Assembly: GCA_900129675.1 (NCBI GenBank)
Contig: FSRD01000001.1
Location: 8,173,501-8,237,500 of the forward strand
Source: Bradyrhizobium erythrophlei
Lineage (GTDB): Bacteria; Pseudomonadota; Alphaproteobacteria; Rhizobiales; Xanthobacteraceae
DNA length: 64,000 nucleotides
Direction of reading: 5' to 3'
The position numbers and the translations under genes are program-made. Shown here one piece after another: positions 51,124 through 59,642 of this stretch (position 1 is its first letter; each line of letters begins with the position of its first letter). A model generated the notes under the pieces. The model had not been told where the DNA came from. It ran no database searches and worked only from the letters and a program-made list of their open reading frames with translations.

Positions 51124-52896
51124 ATTCCATGGGGGTGGATAGCGGCCAGGTCTGAAGCCAGACTGAGGTTGCTGATCCTCTCAACCTGGAGACGACGATG
51201 TTGCTCGTTCATCCTTCCGACGGACTGACCGCTATCCGCACTTATATTGGCGCAATTTTTGTGTCGCTGGAACTGAGCCGTTCGACGTGGCTTGTGACGT
51301 CGCTGTCGCCGGGCAAAGGCGAAAAGATGTCCAAGCACAGCGTCGCGGCTGGCAATATGGCCGAGCTTTTGACGCTGTTTGCGGAGCTCAAGCGCAAGAC
51401 GGAGGTCCGGACCGGCCAAAGCTATCCGATCATCACGATCCAGGAGGCGGGGCTGGACGGGTTCTGGCTGCACCGTGTTCTGCAACAGGAGGGGATCGAG
51501 AGCCACGTGGTCGATCCCGCCTCGATTGCGACACCGCGCCGGCGACGACGGGCCAAGACGGACCGGCTCGATGGCGAGACGCTGCTGCGGGCGCTTCTGG
51601 CCTACAAGCGCGGCGAGCCACGAGTCTGCGCGATGGTGGTTGCGCCCTCGCCCGAGGAGGAGGACCGCCGCAGGCTTTGTCGCGAGCGCCAGGCATTGAT
51701 CGCCGAGCGGATCACCCATGTGAACCGGATCAAGGGGCTTCTGTTCTCGCAAGGGATATCCGACTATGCGCCCTTGCGGCGGGATCGGCGGTCGCGGCTT
51801 GAGACGTTGCGCACCGGAGACGGGCGAGAGCTGCCGTCGCATTTGAGGGCGCAGATCGGCCGCGAACTCGATCGGATCGAACTGCTTCTGGAACAGATCA
51901 AGGCGGTCGAGGCCGAGCGGGATGGTCTGCTGGCCGCAGCCAGGAAGCCTGCAGAGAAGCCTGCAGACGAGAAGGCCGCACTGGATCCAGTAGCGATGCT
52001 GCTGGCTTTGAAAGGGCTCGGCGCCAACTTTGCGGCCGTGCTCTGGTCGGAGGCGTTCTACCGGCAGTTCTCCAACCGCCGCCAGGTCGCCGCCTATGCG
52101 GGCCTTGCGGCGACGCCCTGGCAAAGCGGGGGCATCCGGCACGAGCAGGGCGTGTCGAAGGCCGGCAATCCAAGGCTGCGGACCACGATGATCCAGCTCG
52201 CCTGGCTGTGGGTACGTCACCAGCCGCAGTCGGCCCTGACACGCTGGTTCAAAGAGCGAAGCCAGCAAGGCCGCAAGCGCGCGATCGTGGCGCTGGCGCG
52301 CAAGCTTCTTGTGGCCTTGTGGAAGTATGTCACCCAAGGCGTCGTCATCGAGGGGGCCGTGATGAAGCCCGCCGCCTGATCCCGGACCGCGCCGAGCGGC
52401 GGGCTTCGCCGCCCGCGCGCAACAAAACGACCATACCCCATCTGCCGAGGCCCGATCAGTCTCGGAAGATCCGGGTGGACGAACCGATGGATTGCATGGC
52501 TTGAAACGCCGCAACGAAGAAGGGTCTCGTCCTCTCGAGCCTGCCCGCCGCAAGCGGAATCGTGGTGCAGTCGCCTCGCGCGACGACCGAATGTGAGTTT
52601 GATCTGGCAAGCAACCCGGATCGTCGAACCGGCTCGACCCCTGGATCGCAAATGCGAGGATTGCAGATGCCCTGACAGAACCGCCAACACGAGCAACTCC
52701 TATCGTTCCCGACGCTCCAAGCATGATGACGTGCTCGCTCAACTCAAGGTCAAGCCGCTGCGCGGCCCCTGAAGGGCCGACCTTGACTTGATCTGCGCGC
52801 GTCATCCTGCAGGGCCCGCGGTCGGGACGAAAAGGTGGACCGCAGTCGAACTAAAAGGTGACTGCTAATTCTTGACACACACCTTCCCCATGTGAG
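51124..52896 (+). mobile_element. second IS110-type element, inserted in repeat B
   Basis: About 1773 bp. Left ATTCCATGGGGGTGG and right ...CCTTCCCCATGTGAG carry a short subterminal inverted repeat (CATGGGG / CCCCATG). The outer flanks GACGAAG and CAATCCACG rejoin to GACGAAGCAATCCA, as in the uninterrupted repeat at 56597. There is one transposase, 74 bp of leader and about 517 bp of 3' non-coding DNA, the arrangement of IS1111-type elements with a 3' bridge RNA. Unrelated in sequence to the 1587-bp element. Confidence 0.82.
51198..52379 (+). CDS. IS110-family transposase (second type)
   Basis: 393 residues. DEDD N-domain: GAIFVSLELSRSTWLVTSLS (the usual first Asp is Glu here, VSLELS), PIITIQEAGLDGFWLHRVLQ, RRRRAKTDRLDGETLLRALL (Asp residues). 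C-terminal transposase_20: DPVAMLLALKGLGANFAAVL, YAGLAATPWQSGGIRHEQGV SKAGNPRLR. Complete. ATG at 51198 follows GGAGACGACG. The Glu variant is seen in a distinct IS110 branch, from memory. Confidence 0.9.
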   Translation: MLLVHPSDGLTAIRTYIGAIFVSLELSRSTWLVTSLSPGKGEKMSKHSVAAGNMAELLTLFAELKRKTEVRTGQSYPIITIQEAGLDGFWLHRVLQQEGIESHVVDPASIATPRRRRRAKTDRLDGETLLRALLAYKRGEPRVCAMVVAPSPEEEDRRRLCRERQALIAERITHVNRIKGLLFSQGISDYAPLRRDRRSRLETLRTGDGRELPSHLRAQIGRELDRIELLLEQIKAVEAERDGLLAAARKPAEKPADEKAALDPVAMLLALKGLGANFAAVLWSEAFYRQFSNRRQVAAYAGLAATPWQSGGIRHEQGVSKAGNPRLRTTMIQLAWLWVRHQPQSALTRWFKERSQQGRKRAIVALARKLLVALWKYVTQGVVIEGAVMKPAA

Positions 52897-53042
52897 CAAT
52901 CCACGTTTCCGCAAGCGGCGCTATGGATTGCTTCGCTTCGCTCGCAATGACGATGTGGATACATCAGCAAGCCTAGCCCGGATGAGCCAACGGGTCGCGC
53001 GAATGCGCGCCCGATGACAGGCTCCGCGATATCCGGGAAAAT
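52897..53042. repeat. dispersed repeat B (right part)
   Basis: CAATCCACGTTTCCGCAAGC, GGCGCTATGGATTGCTTCGC, TTCGCTCGCAATGACGATGT, then CAACGGGTCGCGCGAATGCG CGCCCGATGACAGGCTCCGC. It is a mosaic of the B blocks; CATTGCGAG (51101) and CTCGCAATG (52941) form the outer inverted repeat. Confidence 0.7.
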
Positions 53043-53135
53043 TTATTGGCTGACCATCAATCGCTCGCACCCGCGTATCGCGTCCGCCTTCGCTCTTCGA
53101 GCTACGGCGGACAAGTCGCTCATGCGCGCTGCTCC

Positions 53136-53507
53136 CTAACGCTCCGGCACCGGCTTGGGCGGCCGCAACGAGGAGTGCGATGTGCCGGTCGCGGAACGCG
53201 ACGGCTTCGCGGCGCCGCGCGACGGGCCGCGCTGATTGCCGTCGACGGACCCGAGGTAGGAGGCGAGCGCCGAGGCCGAGTCCGCACTGCTCGCGTAGTG
53301 GTCCTTCAGGAAAAGGTAGAGCGTGAGCTTGAAGCGGCCCTTGGCGAGACCGCGGGGGCTGCGATGACACGTCGTACAACCGTCAGCAAACAGCTTGGCG
53401 GCCGATTTGCCCTGATCGAGATTCTGTGCGGTTGCCGCCGTGCCGGTCAGCACGGCGATGATGCCAAGAGCGGCCAGAGCGCGCCCCAGTTTCTGCAGCG
53501 ATGTCAA
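53136..53507 (-). CDS. exported c-type cytochrome-like protein
   Basis: 123 residues. Signal peptide GRALAALGIIAVLTGTAATA; a haem-binding CTTCH within LFADGCTTCHRSPRGLAKGR; and a short following domain (YLFLKDHYASSADSASALAS YLGSVD). The tail is Arg/Pro/Ser-rich. An axial Met is not evident within the usual distance, so it may be a truncated or specialised mono-haem protein. Families with this pattern occur in Bradyrhizobium. Monocistronic. Confidence 0.78.
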   Translation of the reverse strand: MTSLQKLGRALAALGIIAVLTGTAATAQNLDQGKSAAKLFADGCTTCHRSPRGLAKGRFKLTLYLFLKDHYASSADSASALASYLGSVDGNQRGPSRGAAKPSRSATGTSHSSLRPPKPVPER

Positions 53508-53911
53508 TTTGGGAAGGTTCCTGATTAAGCCAAGCGATCGTCACGGTCAGCGGATTGCAACAGCTATTTGATGACGTCAAGCCAGAGTCTGCAGCAAGTA
53601 GTACAGCGGGAACCCTGCGCGCTGCGGCTTGCGGGCAAAGACGCAACGCCGAATCCACCATTCTCTGACGACATACACCGGAAATTTACGGAGCCGCATC
53701 GTGCGACGTCGATCCGTTCCTTCACACGTTGCACACTGTTTTTGCACGAACAGCTTACGCATTATGCTTTGGTTGCCTTAGGGAACCGGAGACTCAGTGG
53801 TACGATGCAATGCATACCGAGACGAGACTTGGAAGCTGAGACTTGGAAGCTGAGACTTGGAAGCTGAGACTTAGGAACTGAGACTTAAGAACTTAGACTC
53901 GGGAGCTTCGG
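53508..53911. other. intergenic region with 14-bp tandem repeats
   Basis: No well supported gene. A 61-codon minus-strand ORF (53577-53762, ending RRCVFARKPQRAGFPLYYLL) is possible but lacks a ribosome site. The last 90 bp hold tandem repeats (separate entry). Confidence 0.35.
53824..53895 (+). repeat. 14-bp tandem repeat upstream of DUF6894 gene
   Basis: Three perfect units GAGACTTGGAAGCT (53824, 53838, 53852) followed by two or three decaying units (GAGACTTAGGAACT, GAGACTTAAGAACT). The array ends about 16 bp before the start codon of the next gene. Confidence 0.8.
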
Positions 53912-54157
53912 ATGCCGTACTACTACTTCGACCTCGTGGTTGGCGAAGAGTTCAAAAATCAGGGCAGCATCATCCTCGAGGATCTGCATGTTGCCTCCGA
54001 CAAAGCCGATCAACTGGCGAACGAACTGTCACGGGTAAAGCCTGAACTGAAGGCGAGAGGTTGTGCCGTCCGCGTCACCGACGGCGATAACAGGGAACTC
54101 TATCGCACGCCGCTCGATCCCGTTCCGAGTTGGCTGCCCGCGCGGAAAACGGGTTAG
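53912..54157 (+). CDS. DUF6894 family protein
   Basis: 81 residues: MPYYYFDLVVGEEFKNQGSI, LEDLHVASDKADQLANELSR, VRVTDGDNRELYRTPLDP. The PYYYFD opening and the central D...A...A helix are typical of DUF6894, a small family very common in Bradyrhizobium, of unknown function. GGGAG lies 7 nt before the ATG. The tandem repeats above lie in its leader. Confidence 0.85.
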   Translation: MPYYYFDLVVGEEFKNQGSIILEDLHVASDKADQLANELSRVKPELKARGCAVRVTDGDNRELYRTPLDPVPSWLPARKTG

Positions 54158-54164
54158 CAGTAGC

Positions 54165-54240
54165 TCGCAGGACGGATTAGCGAACGGGTCGCGCGAATGC
54201 GCGCCCGATGACAAACTCCGCGTGATCCGCAGCTCGGCCT
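54165..54240. repeat. dispersed repeat B, partial
   Basis: GCGAACGGGTCGCGCGAATG, CGCGCCCGATGACAAACTCC, GCGTGATCCGC: the inverted form of the block at 50500-50540. Confidence 0.65.
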
Positions 54241-54277
54241 TCGTCTGCGAGCTGCGGCGGGAAGCTTGCTATTGCGC

Positions 54278-54904
54278 CTATGCGCTCTGGCCCGGCGGCA
54301 GCACGACCACGGTCGCGCCGGGCCTCACCCGTTGAAACAGATCGATGACGTCGGCATTGTTCATGCGGATGCAGCCGGACGAGATCGCCTGGCCGATATA
54401 TTCGGGCTGGTTGGTGCCGTGGATGCGGTAGAGCGTGTCCTTGTTGCCCTGGTAGAGATAGAGCGCCCGCGCGCCCAATGGATTCGCAGGACCTCCGGGA
54501 ATGCGTGAGGGATAGGGGCCGAGCCGCGCCTGAATCTCCGGCGTCGGAATCCAGTCCGGCCATTCAGCCGTACGGCCGACCGTAGCGACGCCCGAAAAGG
54601 CCATTGCTTCCTCTCCGACCGCCACGCCGTAGCGGATCGCCTTGCCCCCCGGCATCACGTAATAGAGATAGCGCGCATCGGTATCGACCAGGATCGTGCC
54701 CGGCTGCTCCCTGCGCGGATAGTCGACGACGTGCCGGAGAAAACGCTCGGGAATGCTGGCCTGCGCATAAGGCGGATGGGCCAGCAACTGCCGGTCCCTT
54801 GCCGTCATGCTCGCATCCGACGATGGCGCGAGCGTCGCCTGCATGCAGCCGCCGAGCGCAAGCGACCCCATCAGCACCAAAGCAAATCCGGATCTCGGCA
54901 CCAC
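54278..54904 (-). CDS. L,D-transpeptidase (YkuD), probable lipoprotein
   Basis: 208 residues. N-terminal lipoprotein signal with lipobox (FALVLMGSLALGGCMQ). YkuD domain: PGTILVDTDARYLYYVMPGG, KAIRYGVAVGEEAMAFSGVA, and the catalytic block YRIHGTNQPEYIGQAISSGC IRM (His and Cys of the HxxN...SxGCIRM motif). It forms 3-3 cross-links in peptidoglycan or attaches proteins to it, acting in the periplasm. Complete; monocistronic. Confidence 0.93.
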   Translation of the reverse strand: MVPRSGFALVLMGSLALGGCMQATLAPSSDASMTARDRQLLAHPPYAQASIPERFLRHVVDYPRREQPGTILVDTDARYLYYVMPGGKAIRYGVAVGEEAMAFSGVATVGRTAEWPDWIPTPEIQARLGPYPSRIPGGPANPLGARALYLYQGNKDTLYRIHGTNQPEYIGQAISSGCIRMNNADVIDLFQRVRPGATVVVLPPGQSA

Positions 54905-55261
54905 CCTGCCCTCCAGTGCGTTACCTGGCGCCAGTTATTGCCCAAATAATGCTGAAATCATGGCAACTCGATCGCGCCCGATATAAAAGCGTTGAGGCGC
55001 ATGACGGCTAATCCGCTCAATTCACAAAGCCCACAGGCCGCCGAGCTACGGCCGTGAATCGGGTGCACTGTCACGGTCATACCCTGAAACCGAAGCGGAG
55101 AGCCGCCGCGCCGTTCGGCTGCGCCCGCCAATTCCCTGACGCTATCGCCATGTAATCCCCTATTCTTCCATTATACGGCCATTCTTTGGGCAAGACTGCA
55201 CGGAGTGTTTGGCCGCTGGTCGACCCGACGATAGTCGACCGCCACCTTCGGATGACATTGG
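54905..55261. other. intergenic region
   Basis: About 355 bp between divergent genes. No gene, repeat block or RNA recognised. It presumably carries both promoters. Confidence 0.3.
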
Positions 55262-56077
55262 ATGGAAAGGGAAACGCCAGTGAACTCCACAGCCACTCCA
55301 ACAGCAATTGAACCCCACGATGCCCTGATCGCGCGCGCCGATGAACAACTCGCGCACGCCCAGGAACAGATCGCGCGCGCCGATGAAGAGCTCGCGCGAT
55401 TGACTGAACAGCTTGAAAAAATGGAGCGCGATGACGCGCATCCGCCTGCCGCCCGACCTCGCCCAAAATCACGGCCTAAAAGGCCGGCGCTCCGGGCCCT
55501 TGTCGGCTTGTCGCTGGCGGCGTGCATCGTTGTCCCTGCTCTGGTTTTGCAGTCGTCCTATGGCGGCGAGGCCAAGCTGGTTGTCGCCCGTTGGGCGCCG
55601 AAGCTCGTTTCAACGCCATCATTGCCGCCGGAAAATCCGCCGATTCCCGCGCAGCCCGCTCCATCTGTCGTCCAAGTGGCCGCGGCAGACGCAGCAGCAC
55701 CACAAGCAATCCCCTTGGCTCAGACCGCACCGCAAGACGCCGCGCCGACAGCTACCGCAGCGTCGCCCGATTACACACAGTTGCTGCAAACGATGGCGCG
55801 CGATCTCGCGAATGTGGAGCGAAACATCGAGCAGCTCAAGGCGAACCAACAGCAAATAGCCAGCGACAATTCGAAAGCCATTGAGGAGCTCAAGGCGAGC
55901 CAGGAAGAGATAAAACGCGCCGTCGTGAGAGTTACCGAGCAGAACCTGCCCAAGACGTCATTGCTTCCGACGACGCAGCCGGCTCCGACCGCGCGCAAGC
56001 CCGAGCGACCGCTTCCGTCGCCGCACGCGAGAGCACGGCCTCGACCCCCAGGGGAGTGGATCTACGAGGACTGGTAG
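55262..56077 (+). CDS. coiled-coil membrane protein, hypothetical
   Basis: 271 residues. An N-terminal coiled coil (ADEQLAHAQEQIARADEELA RLTEQLEKME) is followed by a basic stretch and one membrane span (RALVGLSLAACIVVPALVLQ). After this come a Pro/Ala-rich linker and a second coiled coil (ANVERNIEQLKANQQQIASD, AIEELKASQEEIKRAVVRV) with a Pro/Arg-rich tail. The IEQLKA..QQ..S block is shared with the gene at 63335. Function unknown. GGAAAGG precedes the ATG. Confidence 0.75.
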   Translation: MERETPVNSTATPTAIEPHDALIARADEQLAHAQEQIARADEELARLTEQLEKMERDDAHPPAARPRPKSRPKRPALRALVGLSLAACIVVPALVLQSSYGGEAKLVVARWAPKLVSTPSLPPENPPIPAQPAPSVVQVAAADAAAPQAIPLAQTAPQDAAPTATAASPDYTQLLQTMARDLANVERNIEQLKANQQQIASDNSKAIEELKASQEEIKRAVVRVTEQNLPKTSLLPTTQPAPTARKPERPLPSPHARARPRPPGEWIYEDW

Positions 56078-56138
56078 CCATCGATGCGGTGATCATCGAA
56101 GTCTTATGCTGCACTTCCTGTCACGACCGCAAAGCCCA

Positions 56139-56456
56139 TCAATAGGGGTCATAGGCGTAGGAATCATACGGAGCGAGCGGTACAATCGCGACCGTGCCGC
56201 CGACTACCCTGCCAGCCCAGCCCAGCGGGGCGGGCCCATAGTACACGCGCCGGTAATAGGGCATGTAATAGGGAATGCGAGCAAAGCGCCCGGTATTGTA
56301 CGGCGTGTGGACGCCGTACCCGCCGGTCAAATAATTGGAATTCGGATAGGTGAACCCGATCATGCCCGGTTCCTGCGTGGCCTCCTGGGCCATTAGCGGG
56401 GTCGCCAGCACGGTCGACAGGACCGCCGCCGCCCCCAATAGCGCGAGTTTCCTCAT
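56139..56456 (-). CDS. exported Tyr/Gly-rich small protein
   Basis: 105 residues. Signal peptide RKLALLGAAAVLSTVLATPL (cleavage near LMAQ). The mature part is rich in Tyr, Gly, Pro: GFTYPNSNYLTGGYGVHTPY, IPYYMPYYRRVYYGPAPLGW, ending VAIVPLAPYDSYAYDPY. GGAGG is 6 nt from the second of two adjacent ATGs, chosen as start. No family function known. Confidence 0.7.
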   Translation of the reverse strand: MRKLALLGAAAVLSTVLATPLMAQEATQEPGMIGFTYPNSNYLTGGYGVHTPYNTGRFARIPYYMPYYRRVYYGPAPLGWAGRVVGGTVAIVPLAPYDSYAYDPY

Positions 56457-56572
56457 CATCGTCCTCCGTGTTTCGGCCAAAAGGATCAACCGGCGAACAC
56501 AGCCGGCGTTCCGAGCTTCCGTTCAACCCGCCGTGAACAGGTCCCGCCGGTCGCTTCAATGCATGCAATTTT

Positions 56573-56712
56573 ACCGTCATTGCGAGGAGCGCAGCGGACG
56601 AAGCAATCCATCCATCCGCGCGCGCCGCTATGGATTGCTTCGCGGAGCCTGTCATCGGGCGCGCGTTCGCGCGACCCGTTGGCTCGCAATGACGATGTGG
56701 AAACATCAGGTG
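56573..56712. repeat. dispersed repeat B, full copy
   Basis: GTCATTGCGAGGAGCGCAGC, GGACGAAGCAATCCATCCAT, CGCTATGGATTGCTTCGCGG, AGCCTGTCATCGGGCGCGCG, TTCGCGCGACCCGTTGGCTC, GCAATGACGATGTGG. Inverted repeats CATTGCGAG/CTCGCAATG and GAAGCAATCCAT/ATGGATTGCTTC are intact, and GACGAAGCAATCCA is the site that is split by the IS at 51124. Confidence 0.8.
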
Positions 56713-57440
56713 CGGCAAAGCAACCCGACGGACAAGTCGGCTAATCCAATCCTCCCTGCTCGCTGCGTCGCTTCGCATGCAAGTCAAATCAGCCTCCGCC
56801 GCATGCGGCAAAACAACGCGACGGGCAAATCAGAAAAACCTGTCCAGTGCGCACGGCAAAAATATTCCTCTTGTCGCGTCGGGCAAATCAGTGATTTGAA
56901 TCCGCCCGTCTCACCCGACAAGAGGGGCGGCTCGCGATCGTCACGAAACGCGCGGTGGGATGCGGTGGACGCGGATGCGCCTTTGACGAACGGCACTGAT
57001 GCGGACGGCGAAGTCGTGTGGTCCTGGCGCCGCGATGCTGGCGTCAAGTTCGTGAGAAGCAAGCGCTTCGCAGGGGCGACGGTGGCAAGAAAGCCCGTTC
57101 ACCGAGGAGAGCGCGAAGTAAGCCGTAAACCATGGCGCGGGGAAAGCCCGGATGTCCCGGCCCACCTGTGGTCAATCCCCTGTGCATTCGTGTGCAAAAT
57201 CTGCCGCACAGGGGGCCGCGGGTGCCAGCCGGCACCCGGCTTTCCCTGCGCCCTCTTCTCTTCGGGAGGGCCACCAGATGGCAAAACTCGGACGCTTCGC
57301 GCCGCGAGAATGATGGCGCACATCCTGCAGCTGTCATCCGCGAAAGCGGGCGATCCAGTACGCCGCGGCCTCTCGGCTCAAGCTTCGACGTCTCTGGAAT
57401 ACTTTCGCGGATGATGACGACGAGAAGGTTGTTTGAAAAC
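56713..57440. repeat. long dispersed non-coding repeat (type C)
   Basis: About 730 bp without a credible gene. It starts with short repeated phrases (GCGACGGGCAAATCAGAAAA, GCGTCGGGCAAATCAGTGAT) and contains CCCGACAAGAGGGGCGGCTC, GTGGGATGCGGTGGACGCGG and CGGGGAAAGCCCGGATGTCC. From memory the same sequence recurs many times in Bradyrhizobium genomes; only one copy is in this window, so the repeat status rests on recollection. Confidence 0.45.
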
Positions 57441-57463
57441 CGAATCTAAAACTTTGTCGTCGC

Positions 57464-57742
57464 TCAGCGCGTTGAGAGACCGGTGGTCCCGGTCGGTGCG
57501 GCCGTCGCGGTCTTCAGTTTGGTCCGCGGTGTCAGGACGCTGAGCTGATGCGGCGAGGCCGTAGACGTTGGGACCGGCGACTGTTGGCGGACATTGGCGG
57601 CGCCCAGCACTTGAACCTGCACCGCCGAGATCGGCAAACCCGCCGCTTCATAGGTCGGCAACTCGGCGGCAAAGCCGGCAGTGACAGCAGCCATCGAGAT
57701 CACGGCGGCGGTGGCGATAGAGAGGAAAGCCTTCTTCTTCAT
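57464..57742 (-). CDS. small exported protein, hypothetical
   Basis: 92 residues: signal peptide (KAFLSIATAAVISMAAVTAG, cleavage near GFAAE), then a short Ser/Thr/Pro/Ala-rich chain (LPISAVQVQVLGAANVRQQS). AGGAG lies 8 nt before the ATG. No family recognised. Confidence 0.68.
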   Translation of the reverse strand: MKKKAFLSIATAAVISMAAVTAGFAAELPTYEAAGLPISAVQVQVLGAANVRQQSPVPTSTASPHQLSVLTPRTKLKTATAAPTGTTGLSTR

Positions 57743-58084
57743 TATTGTTCTCCTGGTAGGATTCGAAGCCTCAACCTATACCTCTTTTGTTGCACTGCAA
57801 TAGCATCTTGTTGCGCTGCAAATCACAGATGCGGCATATAATTAATGCTGTTATTACAATATGTTATTGCGCGCCGAAGGGGGCCAACCGCGATGCCCGG
57901 CGCGCGCGTGACCACCTTGTGATCGACCTGCATTTTGGCTTCATCGACCAGGACCCGCGCCGACAAGAGAGCCGTCCGATGCTCGGAACGCCCCCCGCGA
58001 TTTGGAACGAGGAGCTTGATAGTCTCCAGAAGGCGCAGGCCCGCCGCTCGGGCCGATGACAGCGCGTCGATGGGAAGGATCACC
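57743..58084. other. intergenic region
   Basis: About 340 bp, AT-rich at 57780-57870. A plus-strand open stretch ending at 58059 (LVIDLHFGFIDQDPRRQESR, AIWNEELDSLQKAQARRSG) could be a short gene, but its start is unclear. Confidence 0.3.
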
Positions 58085-58258
58085 ATGAACGGAAATCGAT
58101 ATTACGGCGTGCGGGTCGAGGGCGCGAAATACGGCGTCGGCTTCGGCTCGGCGCTCGCCATCGCGATCTCCTATACCAACAACCATTCGATCCTGTGGGC
58201 GATCGTCCACGGCCTCCTGGGCTGGCTCTACGTGATCTATGTCGCGCTGTTCGGGTAA
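58085..58258 (+). CDS. small membrane protein, hypothetical
   Basis: 57 residues: NRYYGVRVEGAKYGVGFGSA, LAIAISYTNNHSILWAIVHG, LLGWLYVIYVALFG, with one or two membrane spans. GGGAAGG lies 7 nt before the ATG. Small proteins of this SALA..IS..NHS.LWAI.HG..GWLYV type occur across many bacteria. It ends 13 bp before pdxY, so the two are probably co-transcribed. Confidence 0.75.
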   Translation: MNGNRYYGVRVEGAKYGVGFGSALAIAISYTNNHSILWAIVHGLLGWLYVIYVALFG

Positions 58259-58271
58259 TCCGGCCCGCAGC

Positions 58272-59141
58272 ATGAGCGTGATTTCGATTCAGTCGCAGGT
58301 CGCTTTCGGCCATGTCGGCAACAGCGCTGCGGTGTTTCCGCTGCAGATGCACGGCATCGACGTGATCGCCGTGCCCACCACCCTGCTGAGCAACCGGCCG
58401 GGTTACCCGACCCTCCGCGGCCGGGTGCTCGACGCAGCCCTGGTCAACGATCTCCTGCGCGGGATCGAGGACCGCGGCGCGGTCGACGCGTGCAAAATGA
58501 TCCTGTCCGGCTATCTCGGCTCGCCCGAGATCGGCGCCGAAGTCGCCGACTTCGTCGCGCGCGCCAAGACCCGCAACCCGGCTTTGCTCTATTGTTGCGA
58601 TCCCGTGCTCGGCGATCGCGACCGCGGCCTGTTCGTGCAGAAAGACATCCCGCCGCTGGTACGCGACCGGCTGTGCCGGCTGGCCGATATCATCACGCCC
58701 AATCATTTCGAGTTCGAATGGTTGTGCGGGGCGAAGGCTGCAACGATCGATCAAATGATCGAAGCGGCGCACGCCCTGATGGCGCGCGGGCCATCGACCG
58801 TCGTCGTCACCAGCGCCGAACTTGCCGATACCCCGGACAGCGAGATCGAGATCGTTGCGATCGAACAATCCCAACAAGGGTTAAAGGCCTGGCGCGTGCG
58901 CACACCAAGACTCCCGATCAGCCCGAACGGGACCGGCGATTTGTTTGCGGCGCTGCTGGTGGCTGCGCGCGTTCAGGGAAAGGATACACCGGATGCGCTG
59001 GGCCACGCTGCGTCCGCGATCTTCGCCGTGCTGGAGCGCACCGCGGCGCGCGGCACCGAGGAAATGCGCATCGTCGAGAGCGCCGAGCAACTCGTTCACC
59101 CGAAGCGCCGGTTCGACGCCGTCGCCGTCAGAGGCTCGTAG
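58272..59141 (+). CDS. pdxY: pyridoxal kinase PdxY
   Basis: 289 residues, ribokinase fold. MSVISIQSQVAFGHVGNSAA is the PdxY/PdxK N-terminus. Further landmarks: PTTLLSNRPGYPTLRGRV, YCCDPVLGDRDRGLFVQ, DIITPNHFEFEWLCG and the catalytic anion hole ISPNGTGDLFAALLVA (GTGD). It phosphorylates pyridoxal in the B6 salvage pathway in the cytosol. The ATG at 58272 is chosen from family alignment. Confidence 0.95.
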   Translation: MSVISIQSQVAFGHVGNSAAVFPLQMHGIDVIAVPTTLLSNRPGYPTLRGRVLDAALVNDLLRGIEDRGAVDACKMILSGYLGSPEIGAEVADFVARAKTRNPALLYCCDPVLGDRDRGLFVQKDIPPLVRDRLCRLADIITPNHFEFEWLCGAKAATIDQMIEAAHALMARGPSTVVVTSAELADTPDSEIEIVAIEQSQQGLKAWRVRTPRLPISPNGTGDLFAALLVAARVQGKDTPDALGHAASAIFAVLERTAARGTEEMRIVESAEQLVHPKRRFDAVAVRGS

Positions 59142-59221
59142 GATGGGTAGAGCCCTTCGCGAAACCCATCAATCGCGGTCCAAGAGGTGATGGGTTTCGC
59201 AAAGGGCTCCGCCCATCCTAC
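59138..59221. terminator. 34-bp-arm palindrome between convergent genes
   Basis: GTAGGATGGGTAGAGCCCTT...CCCATCA (59138-59171) pairs with TGATGGGTTTCGCAAAGGGC...CCTAC (59188-59221) with three mismatches and a 16-nt loop. It overlaps the pdxY stop and ends 9 bp before the stop of the convergent cupin gene. Likely a bidirectional transcription barrier; this palindrome type is, from memory, repeated in Bradyrhizobium. Confidence 0.75.
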
Positions 59222-59230
59222 TTACACGGG

Positions 59231-59623
59231 CTATTTGCCTTCCTCGGCGGAAGTGAAAAATTTGGTTCCATCGAAAAAGCGGTTCGGTCGATTGAATACG
59301 GAGATGAAAGTCGCGCCGTTGGGTGAATGCGCGACATGGACGTTGCCGCCCGGCCGCCACACGAAGTCACCCGCGCCACAGCTGCCTTCCGAATCTTCCA
59401 GCGATCCTTCGAGCATAAAAGTCTGTTCGAGCGCGGTGTGCTCGTGCAATGGCACGACCGCACCGGGCGCCATTTTGAACAGGATGGTCGAGCGCCCTTC
59501 GTCGTCCCGGTACAGGATTTTCATCTCTATTCCGTCGAACTCGGTTCGCTGCCAGCGCATCGACGACGCCGCGACGAAGGTCGAGCGAAGTTCGGGCGGA
59601 TTGACGGGCACAGGCTCGTTCAT
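59231..59623 (-). CDS. cupin-domain protein
   Basis: 130 residues, single cupin: MRWQRTEFDGIEMKILYRDD, PGAVVPLHEHTALEQTFMLE (His-x-His and Glu metal ligands, motif 1) and AGDFVWRPGGNVHVAHSPNG (motif 2 His). ChrR-like cupins of this type act as anti-sigma partner domains or small enzymes; no sigma gene is adjacent. It ends next to the large palindrome and lies 19 bp downstream of the cyclase, so probably in one transcript with it. Confidence 0.85.
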   Translation of the reverse strand: MNEPVPVNPPELRSTFVAASSMRWQRTEFDGIEMKILYRDDEGRSTILFKMAPGAVVPLHEHTALEQTFMLEGSLEDSEGSCGAGDFVWRPGGNVHVAHSPNGATFISVFNRPNRFFDGTKFFTSAEEGK

Positions 59624-59642
59624 GGCTGGCTCTCCGATGTGC

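Noticed and set aside
50826..52805. 659-codon minus-strand ORF
   Set aside because: Antisense of the second IS110-type transposase and of intergenic repeat DNA; no domain.
53824..53895. Short tandem repeats considered as a CRISPR array
   Set aside because: Units are adjacent without spacers and only 14 bp long. No CRISPR array or cas gene was seen anywhere in the window.
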